A stretch of 64,000 bases of DNA from Kosakonia sp. H02 (GTDB lineage Bacteria > Pseudomonadota > Gammaproteobacteria > Enterobacterales > Enterobacteriaceae): NCBI GenBank assembly GCA_030704225.1, contig CP131915.1, forward strand, positions 62,001 to 126,000, given 5' to 3'. Made by a program: the position numbers and the translations under genes. Positions 1 to 9,047 of this stretch are shown piece by piece (position 1 is the stretch's first letter; each line of letters starts with the position of its first letter). Below the pieces are notes generated by a model. That model was given only the letters and a program-made list of their open reading frames with translations, searched no databases and had not been told where the DNA came from.

Positions 1-2108
1 TTATCGAACAGGTTATCGATGTTCGCCTGCACGGAGAGCTGTTTGGTGACGTGATAGCGGGCAAACAGATCCACCAGCGCGAAGCTACCCTGCTCGGAGC
101 GGAAATTGCCGTTTGCGGTGCTGACATTCGCCCAGGTGGTGTTCTGCCAGTTCACGCCGCCACCGACAGTCAGCTCCTGGAGCATCGGCAGGCGATAGCT
201 GGTGAACATTTTCACCGAGGTGCGCGGCAGGTTCGGGTTTACCGCGTTGCCATCTTTATCTTCCGCGACGTAGCGCGTTGCGCCGAAGGTCATCTGCCAG
301 TTGTCGGTCAGCGCCCCGTTAATCTCCAGCTCAACCCCTTTGCTTACCGCGCCATCAACCGCTTCATAGGCGCTTTCACCGTTGGAGCCAGGAACAACAC
401 CTCCGGTCGTCTGACCGAGATTATCCTGCTCAATACGGAACACGGCGAGTGATGCCGTCAGGCGGCTGTTCATCCAGTCGGATTTCACGCCCAGCTCGTA
501 GTTTTTACCGGTGACCGGCGAGAGATACTTACCTTCAGCGTCACGGTAAGCCTGCGGTTTGAAGATGGAGGTATAGCTGGCGTATGTTGACCAGGTATCG
601 TTGATGTCATACACCAGACCAGCGTAAGGCGAGGTGTTATTCTTCTCCATCGTCTGCGTCAGCGTATCGAGCTTGTACTTGGTGTAGCGCGCGCCCACGA
701 TCAGATGCAGCGGATCGGCAAGCGAAATGCGCGTTGCCATATAGGCAGACTGCTGGCGCACCGTATCTTCCTGAGCGAGGCTCAGCGGAGCCCATTGGGT
801 TTCCGGGAAGTTGCCATTGAAATCGTCGTAATTGCCCAGCGCGGTATCAAGGATGTTTTCCCACGAACTGAAGTAACGGTTATTTTGCTTGCTCAGATTG
901 CCGCCGATCATCAGCTCATGCTGGCGACCAAACAGTTCATATGAGCCATTGGCAAAAGTATCCAGCGCATCCACTTTACGCACGCCGGTGTTATAACCTG
1001 TTCCGCCAACATAGGGATAAGACGCGCCATACGGACTGACCACCAGACCGGTGGTTTTGTCGACCGTGCCATCGACATACAGCGCTTTACTGTCGAGCTG
1101 CATTTCCGTGTGGGTGCCGTTAACCGTCAGCAGCCAGTCGCTGCCCAGATCCTGCTTGAGGGTGGCGAAAGTCCGTTTAGAGATTTTATTGTTATAGGCC
1201 CAGTCCGGCGCGGTGCTGTCACTGCGGCTCGGATTGGTTTTGGTGCCGTCGGTATACCAGCGCGGCAAACCGCCCCAGGTCGGGCTGTCGACATCGGTTT
1301 CCTGATAGTCATAACCGACAGAGAACGCCGTCGATTCGGTCAGATCCACATCCAGCACGCCATAAAAGAACTTCTTCTCCTGGCTGTAGCGATCGAGCCA
1401 GCTATCGTTGTGCTGGTAGCCTGCGACCACCCGGCCACGAATATTGCCATTCTCCGTCAGCGGGGAAGAGACATCCGCCACGTAACGCTGCTTGTTCCAG
1501 CTACCATATTCCGCCGAAACGTTCGATTTGAACTCACGGCTATCGGCATGTTTACGCACCATATTCACGGAAGCGGAGGGGTTACCTGAACCGGTCATCA
1601 ACCCGGTTGCGCCGCGCACCACTTCAATACGCTCATACATGGCGGTGTCAGACAGCGCATCACCCAGGTTCCAGCGGGATTCAAAAATGGTCGGAATACC
1701 ATCGACCATATAGTTATCAATCATAAAGCCGCGGGAATAGTAGGTGCTGCGATCGGAATCAGCCGCGCTTTCAAACACGCCAGTGGTGTTTTTCAGCACA
1801 TCGCCCAGGGTTTCCAGCCGCTGATCTTTCATGCGCTGCTGCGTAGTGATGCTGATGGACTGTGGAATATCGCGCTGCACCATCGTCATTTTGGTGCCCG
1901 CCGCGGTGGTCTGCGTGTTGTAATCCTGTTCGGTGAGCGAGCTGGTATCGGCAGTACTGGAGCCTTCAACAATAACCGTTTCTTCCGTACCCGTGGTTGC
2001 AGCGACGCTGGCCGCGGGCGCTAACGCGAACGCAATGCAGACAGCAAGCAGGGAAGGGGCGGCGGCAAAGGTGCGCGCTCCGTCCTGGGCATTTTCCGTG
2101 AAAGACAT
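1..2108 (-). CDS. fhuE: TonB-dependent ferric siderophore receptor FhuE, 3' end cut by the window edge
   Basis: Outer-membrane receptor that imports ferric coprogen, ferrioxamine B and rhodotorulic acid using TonB energy. The frame is open from an ATG at 2108 to the first base of the window, about 702 codons. E. coli FhuE has 729, so roughly 27 C-terminal residues are missing. The N-terminus is a signal peptide followed by a TonB-box-like EETVIVEG and the plug-domain sequence QRDIPQSISI. The last visible residues (QANIDNLFD) fit the conserved barrel end. It lies beside hinT as in E. coli. The family and symbol rest on remembered similarity over the whole length. Confidence 0.93.
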   Translation of the reverse strand, partial: MSFTENAQDGARTFAAAPSLLAVCIAFALAPAASVAATTGTEETVIVEGSSTADTSSLTEQDYNTQTTAAGTKMTMVQRDIPQSISITTQQRMKDQRLETLGDVLKNTTGVFESAADSDRSTYYSRGFMIDNYMVDGIPTIFESRWNLGDALSDTAMYERIEVVRGATGLMTGSGNPSASVNMVRKHADSREFKSNVSAEYGSWNKQRYVADVSSPLTENGNIRGRVVAGYQHNDSWLDRYSQEKKFFYGVLDVDLTESTAFSVGYDYQETDVDSPTWGGLPRWYTDGTKTNPSRSDSTAPDWAYNNKISKRTFATLKQDLGSDWLLTVNGTHTEMQLDSKALYVDGTVDKTTGLVVSPYGASYPYVGGTGYNTGVRKVDALDTFANGSYELFGRQHELMIGGNLSKQNNRYFSSWENILDTALGNYDDFNGNFPETQWAPLSLAQEDTVRQQSAYMATRISLADPLHLIVGARYTKYKLDTLTQTMEKNNTSPYAGLVYDINDTWSTYASYTSIFKPQAYRDAEGKYLSPVTGKNYELGVKSDWMNSRLTASLAVFRIEQDNLGQTTGGVVPGSNGESAYEAVDGAVSKGVELEINGALTDNWQMTFGATRYVAEDKDGNAVNPNLPRTSVKMFTSYRLPMLQELTVGGGVNWQNTTWANVSTANGNFRSEQGSFALVDLFARYHVTKQLSVQANIDNLFD

Positions 2109-2444
2109 GATAAACCCTTAATGGTGTGTGAGAGGGATAACCCGCCAGCGATACGTTGTCGTGGCGGGAACAAGCAACATTTGTTTTGTTGTTAGTGCGC
2201 ATGGAAATGCAAATGCGAAATATACTCATTCACTCCATTGATGTAAACAGATGTAATATTCATCTATGAAATGCTATTTCATGTCAGCGGTGCTCACGGG
2301 TGGGCGATTCGGACATTGCCGAATCCTGAAAGGCGAAAGAAAAACAGCGTTATAGTTGAAACAACAAGAGAATCTCGATCATACTCTAGGGCACATAATT
2401 GACGACGGCTGCGGGCTGTCCCGCGCTTAGAAAAGGAAAACGTC
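2109..2444. other. Divergent intergenic region between fhuE and hinT
   Basis: No gene is seen. The fhuE side holds a perfect 7-bp inverted repeat (CCCGCCA at 2141-2147, TGGCGGG at 2162-2168) that would form a stem-loop in the fhuE leader. A weak Fur-like element lies further upstream (separate entry). The hinT side has a good ribosome binding site (AAAAGGAAAA) before its ATG at 2445. Confidence 0.5.
2214..2228 (-). promoter_or_regulatory. Possible Fur box upstream of fhuE
   Basis: Read on the minus strand, TGAGTATATTTCGCA matches the 7-1-7 Fur core (TGATAAT N ATTATCA) at about 10 of 14 positions. It lies about 106 bp before the fhuE start. FhuE is Fur-repressed in E. coli, so a site is expected, but this match is imperfect. 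Confidence 0.3.
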
Positions 2445-2804
2445 ATGGCCGAAGAAACTATTTTCAGCAAAATCATCCGCCGCGAAATTCCCGCGGATAT
2501 CGTCTATCAGGACGAACTGGTTACCGCTTTTCGTGATATCTCTCCTCAGGCACCAACCCACGTACTGATCGTGCCGAACCTTCTTATCCCCACCGTCAAT
2601 GACGTTACCGAGGCGCATGAACAGACGCTGGGTCGTATGTTGACCGTTGCGGCGAAAATCGCCCGTGACGAAGGCATTGCCGAAGACGGTTACCGTTTGA
2701 TCATGAACTGTAATCGCCATGGGGGTCAGGAGGTTTACCATATCCATATGCACCTGCTTGGCGGGCGCGCGCTGGGGCCAATGCTGGCTCATAAAGGTCT
2801 TTGA
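2445..2804 (+). CDS. hinT: Purine nucleoside phosphoramidase HinT (HIT family)
   Basis: Cytoplasmic histidine-triad hydrolase that cleaves AMP-lysine and other nucleoside phosphoramidates. The HIT motif H-I-H-M-H is at residues 99-103, with H101 as the nucleophile. At 119 residues it matches the E. coli length and has the family N-terminus (ETIFSKIIRREIPADIV). The ATG is preceded by AAAAGGAAAA. It starts the hinT-ycfL-lpoB-thiK-nagZ-ycfP run, and the next gene begins one base after its stop. Confidence 0.97.
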   Translation: MAEETIFSKIIRREIPADIVYQDELVTAFRDISPQAPTHVLIVPNLLIPTVNDVTEAHEQTLGRMLTVAAKIARDEGIAEDGYRLIMNCNRHGGQEVYHIHMHLLGGRALGPMLAHKGL

Positions 2805-2805
2805 G

Positions 2806-3180
2806 ATGATAAGAGGGCGTGTCGCTTTATTACTGGCGGCGTTTGCGCTAGCAGGGTGCGGTTCGCGCCCGGCGATTCCGGTTGCCAGCAATCAAACGTT
2901 AGTGATGGAGTCCAGCATTCTGGCGGCGGGCATTATTGCGCAGCCGCCGACGCTAAATCGCCAGGAGCTCCAGCCTTCCGCGTCCTCACGGCTGTTTAAC
3001 GAACGACAACAGCCTGTCACTTTGCACTATCGTTTTTACTGGTATGACGCCAGAGGTCTGGAAATGCATCCTCTGGAAGAGCCGCGCAGCGTGACGGTGC
3101 CGGGTAATTCCGGCGTAACGCTGTATGGCAGCGCCAACTATCTGGGTGCCCACAGCGTCAGACTTTATCTCTATCTGTAA
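2806..3180 (+). CDS. ycfL: YcfL family lipoprotein
   Basis: Small envelope lipoprotein (DUF1425) of unknown role, 124 residues. A signal peptide ends in the lipobox LAGC with the lipidated cysteine at residue 18, followed by GSRP. The start is set at 2806: the ATG lies one base after the hinT stop and gives a normal lipoprotein signal, whereas an in-frame ATG at 2719 would lie inside hinT and add a tail with no signal character. It is probably translationally coupled to hinT. Its place between hinT and the PBP1b activator gene lpoB is the conserved enterobacterial order. Confidence 0.9.
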   Translation: MIRGRVALLLAAFALAGCGSRPAIPVASNQTLVMESSILAAGIIAQPPTLNRQELQPSASSRLFNERQQPVTLHYRFYWYDARGLEMHPLEEPRSVTVPGNSGVTLYGSANYLGAHSVRLYLYL

Positions 3181-3190
3181 GAGGTGACAC

Positions 3191-3844
3191 TTGATTAAAA
3201 CAATTGGACGCTACGCGTTACTGACTACACTTGCCATGCTACTCGCCGGCTGTATTACCGATCAACAACCGGCTCCGGTCGAACAAGCTGGCGGCGGCAC
3301 TGCACAACCAACGCAGCCGCAACCGCCGCAACAACCGGTGCCGACAGTGCCTTCCGTTCCTACGCTGCCGCAACAGCCAGGGCCGATTGAGCATCAGGAT
3401 CAAACCGGTCAGCCTGCGCCACGCGAACGTCATTATGACTGGAACGGCGCAGTGCAGCCGATGGTGGGCAAAATGTTGCAGGCCAGCGGCGCGAATGCGG
3501 GCAGCGTTCTGCTGGTCGACAGCGTAAACAACCGCACCAATGGTTCCATTAACACCAGCGAAGCAACGGATGTGCTGCGCAATGCGCTGGCGAACAATGG
3601 CAAATTTACGCTGATTACTGCGCAGCAACTGGCGGTCGCCAAGCAGCAACTGGGTCTTTCTCCCCAGGACAGCCTGGGTACCCGCAGCAAAGCCATCGGC
3701 ATCGCCCGCAATGTTGGCGCGCAATATGTGCTGTACTCCAACGCCACCGGCAACGCCAGCGCACCGACGCTGCAAATGCAATTAATGCTGGTGCAGACCG
3801 GCGAGATTATCTGGTCGGGTAAAGGTGCAGTTCAGCAACAATAA
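3191..3844 (+). CDS. lpoB: Penicillin-binding protein activator LpoB
   Basis: Outer-membrane lipoprotein that reaches through the peptidoglycan to stimulate the synthase PBP1b. It has 217 residues and starts with TTG just after GAGGTGACAC. The signal peptide ends in LAGC (C21). A long disordered Pro/Gln-rich stretch follows (about residues 25-75), then the folded domain beginning near HYDWNGAVQP. The linker composition differs from E. coli, as is usual, while the folded domain is nearly identical (DSVNNRTNGSIN, LGTRSKAIGIARNVGA). The last 20 bp overlap thiK. Confidence 0.95.
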   Translation: MIKTIGRYALLTTLAMLLAGCITDQQPAPVEQAGGGTAQPTQPQPPQQPVPTVPSVPTLPQQPGPIEHQDQTGQPAPRERHYDWNGAVQPMVGKMLQASGANAGSVLLVDSVNNRTNGSINTSEATDVLRNALANNGKFTLITAQQLAVAKQQLGLSPQDSLGTRSKAIGIARNVGAQYVLYSNATGNASAPTLQMQLMLVQTGEIIWSGKGAVQQQ

Positions 3845-4640
3845 ACCCACGCGTGATGCGATCCTGTCACGCTTCTTTCCGCACTACGCGCCTGCCGCCA
3901 GCCAGAAGGCCGGGCTAAGCGGCGGGAGTTGTCTTATAAGCGACGGGCAACGGATGCTGGTGTTGCGTAAGCAACATCAGGCCACCTCGTCGCCGATTCT
4001 GCGCCAGTACCGTTTACTTCGCCGGTTGCCTGCGCGCCTCGCGCCGCAGCCGCGTTTCTATACCGGCGGCTGGATGGCTGTCGACTATTTACCCGGCGAG
4101 ATCAAAACCGCGCTGCCGCAGGCCGACGCGCTGGCGGCGTTGCTGTATGATTTGCACCGCCAGGCGCTTTTCGGCTGGCGTATAACGCTGTTGCCTTTGC
4201 TCGACGGTTACTGGCAGACTAGCGCGCCCGCGCGGCGTACACCGTTCTGGCTGCGGCAGTTAAAACGTCTGCGCCGTCTGGGCGAACCCGTGCCGTTGCG
4301 GCTCGCGCCGCTACATATGGATGTCCACGCGGGCAATATTGTGCATGGTGCGTCCGGGCTGCGGCTGATTGACTGGGAATATGCGGGCGACGGCGATGTC
4401 GCGCTGGAGCTGGCCTCTGTCTGGGCAGAAAATGAGCATCAGCGGCAAGAAATCGTCATTCACTATGCGCAGCAAGCGGCTATCTCTCCGGCACAATTAT
4501 GGCGGCAGGTTCGCCGCTGGCGGCCCTGGGTGCTGATGCTGATGGCCGGCTGGTACGAGTGCCGCTGGCAGCAGACGGGCGATCAACAATTTATTACGCT
4601 GGCGAATGAAATATGGCGTCAGCTACAGTCTGAAGGTTAA
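3825..4640 (+). CDS. thiK: Thiamine kinase ThiK
   Basis: Phosphorylates thiamine to thiamine monophosphate during salvage. It has 271 residues with an aminoglycoside-phosphotransferase (APH) fold. The catalytic loop HMDVHAGN spans residues 164-171 (D166 as base), followed by the metal-binding IDWEYAGDG near residue 183. The ATG lies inside the 3' end of lpoB, giving a 20-bp overlap that suggests coupled translation. The N-terminal ATP-binding region is more divergent from E. coli than the catalytic half. Confidence 0.93.
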   Translation: MQFSNNKPTRDAILSRFFPHYAPAASQKAGLSGGSCLISDGQRMLVLRKQHQATSSPILRQYRLLRRLPARLAPQPRFYTGGWMAVDYLPGEIKTALPQADALAALLYDLHRQALFGWRITLLPLLDGYWQTSAPARRTPFWLRQLKRLRRLGEPVPLRLAPLHMDVHAGNIVHGASGLRLIDWEYAGDGDVALELASVWAENEHQRQEIVIHYAQQAAISPAQLWRQVRRWRPWVLMLMAGWYECRWQQTGDQQFITLANEIWRQLQSEG

Positions 4641-4651
4641 GTGAGGTGAGT

Positions 4652-5677
4652 GTGGGCCCAGTCATGTTGGATGTAGAAGGGTACGAACTGGAGGCGGAAG
4701 AGCGCGAGATTCTGGCGCATCCGCTGGTCGGCGGCTTGATCCTCTTTACCCGGAATTATCACGATCCCGAGCAGTTGCGTGAACTGGTGCGCCAGATCCG
4801 TAGCGCGTCGCATCACCGCCTGGTGGTAGCAGTCGATCAGGAAGGCGGGCGCGTACAGCGTTTTCGCGAAGGCTTTACCCGGCTGCCTGCGGCGCAATCT
4901 TTCGCCGCGCTGCACGGGCTGGAAGAGGGCGGCCGCCTGGCGCAGGACGCGGGCTGGTTAATGGCGAGCGAAATGATCGCTATGGATATTGATATCAGCT
5001 TCGCGCCAGTGCTGGACGTCGGCCATATTAGCGCAGCCATTGGTGAGCGCTCTTACCATGCCGATCCGCAAAAAGCATTAACAATGGCGACGCGCTTTAT
5101 TGACGGTATGCACAGCGCCGGGATGAAAACCACCGGCAAACATTTTCCCGGCCACGGCGCGGTCACGGCCGATTCCCACAAAGAGACGCCGCGCGATCCG
5201 CGCCCGCTCGACGAGATCCGCGCAAAAGACATGTCCGTTTTTCGCTCGCTTATTGATCAAAACAAACTCGACGCCATCATGCCCGCTCATGTGATCTACA
5301 CCGATGCAGACCCGCGTCCGGCAAGCGGTTCGCCGTGGTGGCTAAAAACCGTGCTGCGCGAAGAGCTGGGTTTTGAGGGCGTGATTTTTTCTGATGATTT
5401 GTCGATGGAAGGCGCGGCCATTATGGGCAGCTATGCCGAGCGCGGGCAGGCTTCACTGGATGCCGGTTGCGATATGATCCTGGTCTGTAATAATCGTAAA
5501 GGCGCAACAAGTGTGTTGGATAACCTGTCGCCGATCAATGCATCGCGTGTTACACAATTGTATCATAAAGGTTCATATTCTCGTCAGGAGTTGATGAGTT
5601 CGGCGCGCTGGAAGGCTGTCAGTAAAGAGCTGGAGCAGTTGCACGAACGCTGGCAGGAGCAAAAATCCGCCCATTAA
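4652..5677 (+). CDS. nagZ: Beta-N-acetylhexosaminidase NagZ
   Basis: Cytoplasmic glycoside hydrolase of family 3 that removes N-acetylglucosamine from anhydro-muropeptides during peptidoglycan recycling. Its products feed AmpC beta-lactamase signalling through AmpR where those genes exist. It has 341 residues, as in E. coli. The GH3 motif KHFPGHG and the nucleophile region VIFSDDLSMEG are present. I chose the GTG at 4652 (protein MGPVMLD) over the in-frame GTG at 4646 because GAGG at 4643-4646 is well placed for it and the E. coli protein starts there. Confidence 0.95.
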   Translation: MGPVMLDVEGYELEAEEREILAHPLVGGLILFTRNYHDPEQLRELVRQIRSASHHRLVVAVDQEGGRVQRFREGFTRLPAAQSFAALHGLEEGGRLAQDAGWLMASEMIAMDIDISFAPVLDVGHISAAIGERSYHADPQKALTMATRFIDGMHSAGMKTTGKHFPGHGAVTADSHKETPRDPRPLDEIRAKDMSVFRSLIDQNKLDAIMPAHVIYTDADPRPASGSPWWLKTVLREELGFEGVIFSDDLSMEGAAIMGSYAERGQASLDAGCDMILVCNNRKGATSVLDNLSPINASRVTQLYHKGSYSRQELMSSARWKAVSKELEQLHERWQEQKSAH

Positions 5678-5712
5678 CCCTGTGGACACGGCGTCGAAGT
5701 GGTGAGGATACA

Positions 5713-6255
5713 ATGATTATCTATTTACACGGTTTTGACTCAAACAGCCCTGGCAACCACGAAAAAGTGTTGCAGCTACAGTTTATCGACCCGGATGTGC
5801 GGCTCATCAGTTACAGCACGCGGCACCCGAAACATGATATGCAGCATCTGCTGAAAGAAGTGGACAAAATGCTGCAACTCAACGTCGATGAACGCCCGCT
5901 GATTTGTGGCGTCGGTCTGGGCGGTTACTGGGCGGAGCGCATCGGTTTTCTCTGCGATATTCGTCAGGTGATCCTTAATCCCAATCTTTTCCCGTATGAA
6001 AATATGGAAGGGAAAATTGACCGGCCAGAAGAGTACGAAGATATCGCCACCAAATGCGTGGCCAACTTCCGCGAGAAAAATCGCGATCGCTGCCTGGTGA
6101 TTTTGTCACGTAACGATGAAACGCTCGATAACCAGCGCGCGTCGGAAGAACTGCATCACTATTACGAAATCATCTGGGATGAAGAACAATCCCATAAATT
6201 CAAGAACATCTCGCCGCATCTCCAGCGCATCAAGGCCTTTAAAACCCTCGGTTAA
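5713..6255 (+). CDS. ycfP: YcfP family alpha/beta-hydrolase-like protein
   Basis: Conserved 180-residue protein of unknown substrate (UPF0227). The N-terminus MIIYLHGFDSNSPGN has the oxyanion-type HG motif of esterases. The expected nucleophile elbow reads CGVGLGGYW, with glycine where serine would sit, so ordinary serine-esterase chemistry is doubtful. The ATG follows GTGAGGATACA. It is the last gene of the hinT run, and a candidate terminator follows. Confidence 0.92.
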   Translation: MIIYLHGFDSNSPGNHEKVLQLQFIDPDVRLISYSTRHPKHDMQHLLKEVDKMLQLNVDERPLICGVGLGGYWAERIGFLCDIRQVILNPNLFPYENMEGKIDRPEEYEDIATKCVANFREKNRDRCLVILSRNDETLDNQRASEELHHYYEIIWDEEQSHKFKNISPHLQRIKAFKTLG

Positions 6256-6263
6256 TTCTCTCT

Positions 6264-6302
6264 CCGGCAGGGGTTTACCTGCCGGGACTCCCTTGTTTTT
6301 TT
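6264..6302 (+). terminator. Candidate terminator after ycfP
   Basis: An 8-bp perfect stem (CCGGCAGG at 6264-6271, CCTGCCGG at 6278-6285) is followed ten bases later by a run of seven T at 6296-6302. The gap before the T-run makes it weaker than a textbook terminator. Confidence 0.55.
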
Positions 6303-6366
6303 ATGTCACTTGCCAGGCATTTTTCGGCGGTACAACTACACTTGCTCATCTTTCAGGCAGCAAAAC

Positions 6367-6380
6367 TTGATGCATATCAA
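6367..6380 (+). promoter_or_regulatory. FNR box upstream of ndh
   Basis: TTGATGCATATCAA is an exact match to the FNR consensus TTGAT-N4-ATCAA. In E. coli, FNR binds upstream of ndh and represses it in the absence of oxygen, and the same arrangement is seen here. Confidence 0.85.
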
Positions 6381-6514
6381 TTTTGGTATGACCATTGACC
6401 CGTTCGTGCTATTCTCGTGGTCAATGTGCAGTTGCCAGTACGTAAACCATTGTTAATTAAAGGCTATTTTTATAACTTTTAATTAACAATTGGTTAATAT
6501 TTTAGGGGGTCACG

Positions 6515-7819
6515 TTGACTACACCATTAAGAAAAATTGTGATTGTAGGCGGTGGTGCTGGCGGTCTGGAACTGGCAACCCAGTTAGGCAAAAAGCTGGG
6601 GCGCGGTAAAAAAGCGAAAATCACGCTGGTGGACAGAAACCACAGCCATTTATGGAAACCGTTGTTGCATGAAGTGGCGACCGGCTCGCTGGATGAAGGC
6701 GTGGACGCCCTGAGCTACCTGGCGCACGCGCGTAATCATCATTTCCAGTTCCAGCTTGGTTCCGTTATCGACATTAACCGTGAAAACAAAACTCTTACCC
6801 TTGCCGAACTGCGCGATGAGAAAGGCGAACTGCTGGTCCCGGAACGCAAGCTGGCGTACGACACGCTGGTTATGGCGCTGGGCAGCACCTCCAACGATTT
6901 CAACACGCCGGGCGTCAAAGAGCACTGTATCTTCCTTGATAACCCGCACCAGGCGCGTCGTTTCCATCAGGAGATGCTTAATCTGTTCCTGAAATACTCC
7001 GCTAACCTTGGCGTAAACGGCAAAGTGAATATCGCGATTGTCGGCGGCGGGGCAACGGGCGTTGAGCTTTCAGCCGAGTTGCATAACGCGGTCAAACAGC
7101 TGCACAGCTACGGCTATAAAGGGCTGACCAACGAAGCGCTGAACGTGACGCTGGTGGAAGCGGGCGAACGCATTCTGCCTGCGCTGCCGCCGCGTATTTC
7201 CGGCGCGGCACACAATGAGTTGACCAAAATGGGCGTGCGCGTGTTGACCCAGACGATGGTCACCAGCGCCGACGAAGGCGGTCTGCACACCAAAGAGGGC
7301 GAGTACATCAAAGCCGATCTGATGGTCTGGGCGGCAGGCATCAAAGCGCCGGACTTTATGAAAGATATTGGCGGTCTGGAAACCAACCGTATCAATCAGC
7401 TGGTGGTAGAGCCGACATTGCAGACCACGCGTGATGCGGATATTTACGCGATTGGCGACTGTGCGTCGTGTGCCCGCCCGGAAGGCGGCTTTGTGCCACC
7501 GCGTGCGCAGGCTGCGCACCAGATGGCGAGCCTGGCGCTGCACAATATTGTGGCGCAGATCAAAGGCAAGCCGCTGAAAGCGTATATTTATAAAGATCAC
7601 GGCTCGCTGGTCTCGCTGTCGAACTTCTCCACCGTTGGCAGCCTGATGGGTAATCTGATGCGCGGCTCAATGATGATCGAAGGGCGTATCGCGCGGTTCG
7701 TTTACATCTCGCTCTACCGTATGCATCAGGTCGCGCTGCACGGTTACTTTAAGACCGGGTTGATGATGCTGGTCGGCAGCATTAACCGCGTGATCCGCCC
7801 GCGTCTGAAACTGCATTAA
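6515..7819 (+). CDS. ndh: NADH:quinone oxidoreductase II (NDH-2)
   Basis: Membrane-bound, non-proton-pumping NADH dehydrogenase that passes electrons from NADH through FAD to quinone in aerobic respiration. It has 434 residues. The FAD-binding motif VGGGAGG lies at the N-terminus and a second dinucleotide-binding VGGGATG near residue 172 binds NADH. It is nearly identical to E. coli Ndh over its length, including the membrane-binding C-terminus. The start is TTG at 6515 after AGGGGGTCACG. The 259-bp upstream region carries an exact FNR box. A GC-rich inverted repeat without a T-run follows the gene (7828-7860). Confidence 0.97.
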   Translation: MTTPLRKIVIVGGGAGGLELATQLGKKLGRGKKAKITLVDRNHSHLWKPLLHEVATGSLDEGVDALSYLAHARNHHFQFQLGSVIDINRENKTLTLAELRDEKGELLVPERKLAYDTLVMALGSTSNDFNTPGVKEHCIFLDNPHQARRFHQEMLNLFLKYSANLGVNGKVNIAIVGGGATGVELSAELHNAVKQLHSYGYKGLTNEALNVTLVEAGERILPALPPRISGAAHNELTKMGVRVLTQTMVTSADEGGLHTKEGEYIKADLMVWAAGIKAPDFMKDIGGLETNRINQLVVEPTLQTTRDADIYAIGDCASCARPEGGFVPPRAQAAHQMASLALHNIVAQIKGKPLKAYIYKDHGSLVSLSNFSTVGSLMGNLMRGSMMIEGRIARFVYISLYRMHQVALHGYFKTGLMMLVGSINRVIRPRLKLH

Positions 7820-8015
7820 TCTGTTTTCTGCTCCCTGCGCGTTTTGACGGCGGGGAGCAGCATATCCCTCTGCCTGAGTCGCTTTATGCGCTCGGATAAC
7901 TCTGAATATCTCCATTTTCCTACCCCGAACCCCTATTTTTACGCGCTTTCTGATTGGCTTGCGTGCTTCTGGCGTTGCAGAATTGTTACCAATAGCCAAC
8001 CAGGGAGAGAATCCT

Positions 8016-8555
8016 GTGAATAAATCAATGTTAGCGGGTATCGGTATTGGCGTGGCCGCTGCACTGGGCGTTGCCGCAGTCGCCAGCCTGAATGTCTTCG
8101 ATCGCGGTCCTCAATATGCGCAGGTGATTTCAGCAACGCCCATCAAAGAGACGGTCAAAACGCCGCGACAGGCGTGCCGCAACGTCACCGTGACGCATCG
8201 TCGTCCGGTGCAGGATGAAAACCGTATTACCGGCTCCGTGCTGGGCGCGGTAGCGGGTGGGGTATTAGGTCACCAGTTTGGTGGCGGGCGCGGCAAAGAT
8301 GTTGCCACCGTTGTCGGCGCGTTAGGCGGCGGCTATGCCGGTAACCAGATTCAGGGTGGGATGCAGGAGAGGGACACCTACACCACAACCCAGCAACGCT
8401 GTAGCACCGTGTATGACAAATCGGAAAAAATGCTCGGCTATGACGTGACGTACAAAATTGGCGACCAACAGGGAAAAATCCGCATGGATAAAGATCCCGG
8501 CACGCAAATTCCGCTGGATAACAATGGTCAGCTCGTTTTGAATAACAAAGCGTAA
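8016..8555 (+). CDS. ycfJ: YcfJ glycine-zipper envelope protein
   Basis: Conserved 179-residue envelope protein of unknown function. An N-terminal membrane segment or signal (about residues 4-26) precedes a Gly-rich two-segment zipper (GSVLGAVAGGVLGHQ and VVGALGGGYAGNQ). The start is GTG at 8016, chosen because GGGAGAG lies just upstream and the protein then matches E. coli YcfJ from MNKSMLAG onward. An in-frame upstream start would add 19 unconserved residues. A strong terminator follows. Confidence 0.92.
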   Translation: MNKSMLAGIGIGVAAALGVAAVASLNVFDRGPQYAQVISATPIKETVKTPRQACRNVTVTHRRPVQDENRITGSVLGAVAGGVLGHQFGGGRGKDVATVVGALGGGYAGNQIQGGMQERDTYTTTQQRCSTVYDKSEKMLGYDVTYKIGDQQGKIRMDKDPGTQIPLDNNGQLVLNNKA

Positions 8556-8576
8556 AAAAGTAGTACTCTGCATGTT

Positions 8577-8611
8577 GGCTCCTCATCGCTCAGGCTGAGG
8601 AGCCTTTTTTT
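8577..8611 (+). terminator. Rho-independent terminator of ycfJ
   Basis: A 9-bp perfect stem (GGCTCCTCA at 8577-8585 with TGAGGAGCC at 8596-8604) is directly followed by seven T. Confidence 0.9.
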
Positions 8612-8616
8612 GCATT

Positions 8617-8642
8617 AAAAAAGCCTCGCATTTCGGCAAGGC
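8617..8642 (-). terminator. Terminator for the small minus-strand membrane-protein gene
   Basis: On the minus strand GCCTTGC and GCGAGGC form a 7-bp stem with one G-U pair, followed by six T. It lies 10 bp past the stop of the 51-codon gene at 8653-8808, which supports that gene being a real transcription unit. Confidence 0.65.
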
Positions 8643-8652
8643 TTTTAACGGG

Positions 8653-8808
8653 TCAAATGAAATCGTGTTGGCGTACCACCAGCAATCCGGTAATCAGGAT
8701 AGAGACAAACGCGAACAGTACTGAACCGCCCAACAGAACCCACAGACCAAATAACAATGTTATTACTATTAACACTTTGATGAATGGTAATAGCAAAATC
8801 ATTTCCAT
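8653..8808 (-). CDS. Small hydrophobic membrane protein, 51 residues
   Basis: Not recognised. The ATG at 8808 is preceded by GAAGGAAA, a good ribosome binding site. The product begins MEMILLLPFIKVLIVITLLF and has two hydrophobic stretches (about residues 3-25 and 28-45) separated by a glycine pair, then a short charged tail ending RQHDFI. It is probably an inner-membrane protein with one long or two short helices. A terminator lies 10 bp after the stop. Three signs (ribosome binding site, hydrophobic composition, terminator) support it as real, but homology could not be checked. Confidence 0.6.
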   Translation of the reverse strand: MEMILLLPFIKVLIVITLLFGLWVLLGGSVLFAFVSILITGLLVVRQHDFI

Positions 8809-9047
8809 TTTCCTTCTGCATGTGATTAGTCAGTGAAGTACCCTTCATCCTCAAAACAAGCGTTCAAACAGCGCGTAGAGTGAGAGCATAAAAACATTCC
8901 TGATGCGTCATCTTGACGCTTATGGTTTTTATATTGCCCCGGTGAATGCTTAGCGAAGCAATAATCACATTTAAGGATAGCAAAGCGGGAAAAATGGCTG
9001 ATAGATTTTACCTATTATTACATTGTGCGATCTCTATCATAGAGTCG

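Noticed and set aside
8645..8854. 69-codon minus-strand frame overlapping the small membrane-protein gene
   Set aside because: It has a mixed hydrophilic composition and no well-placed ribosome binding site, whereas the 51-codon frame has both a ribosome binding site and membrane character.
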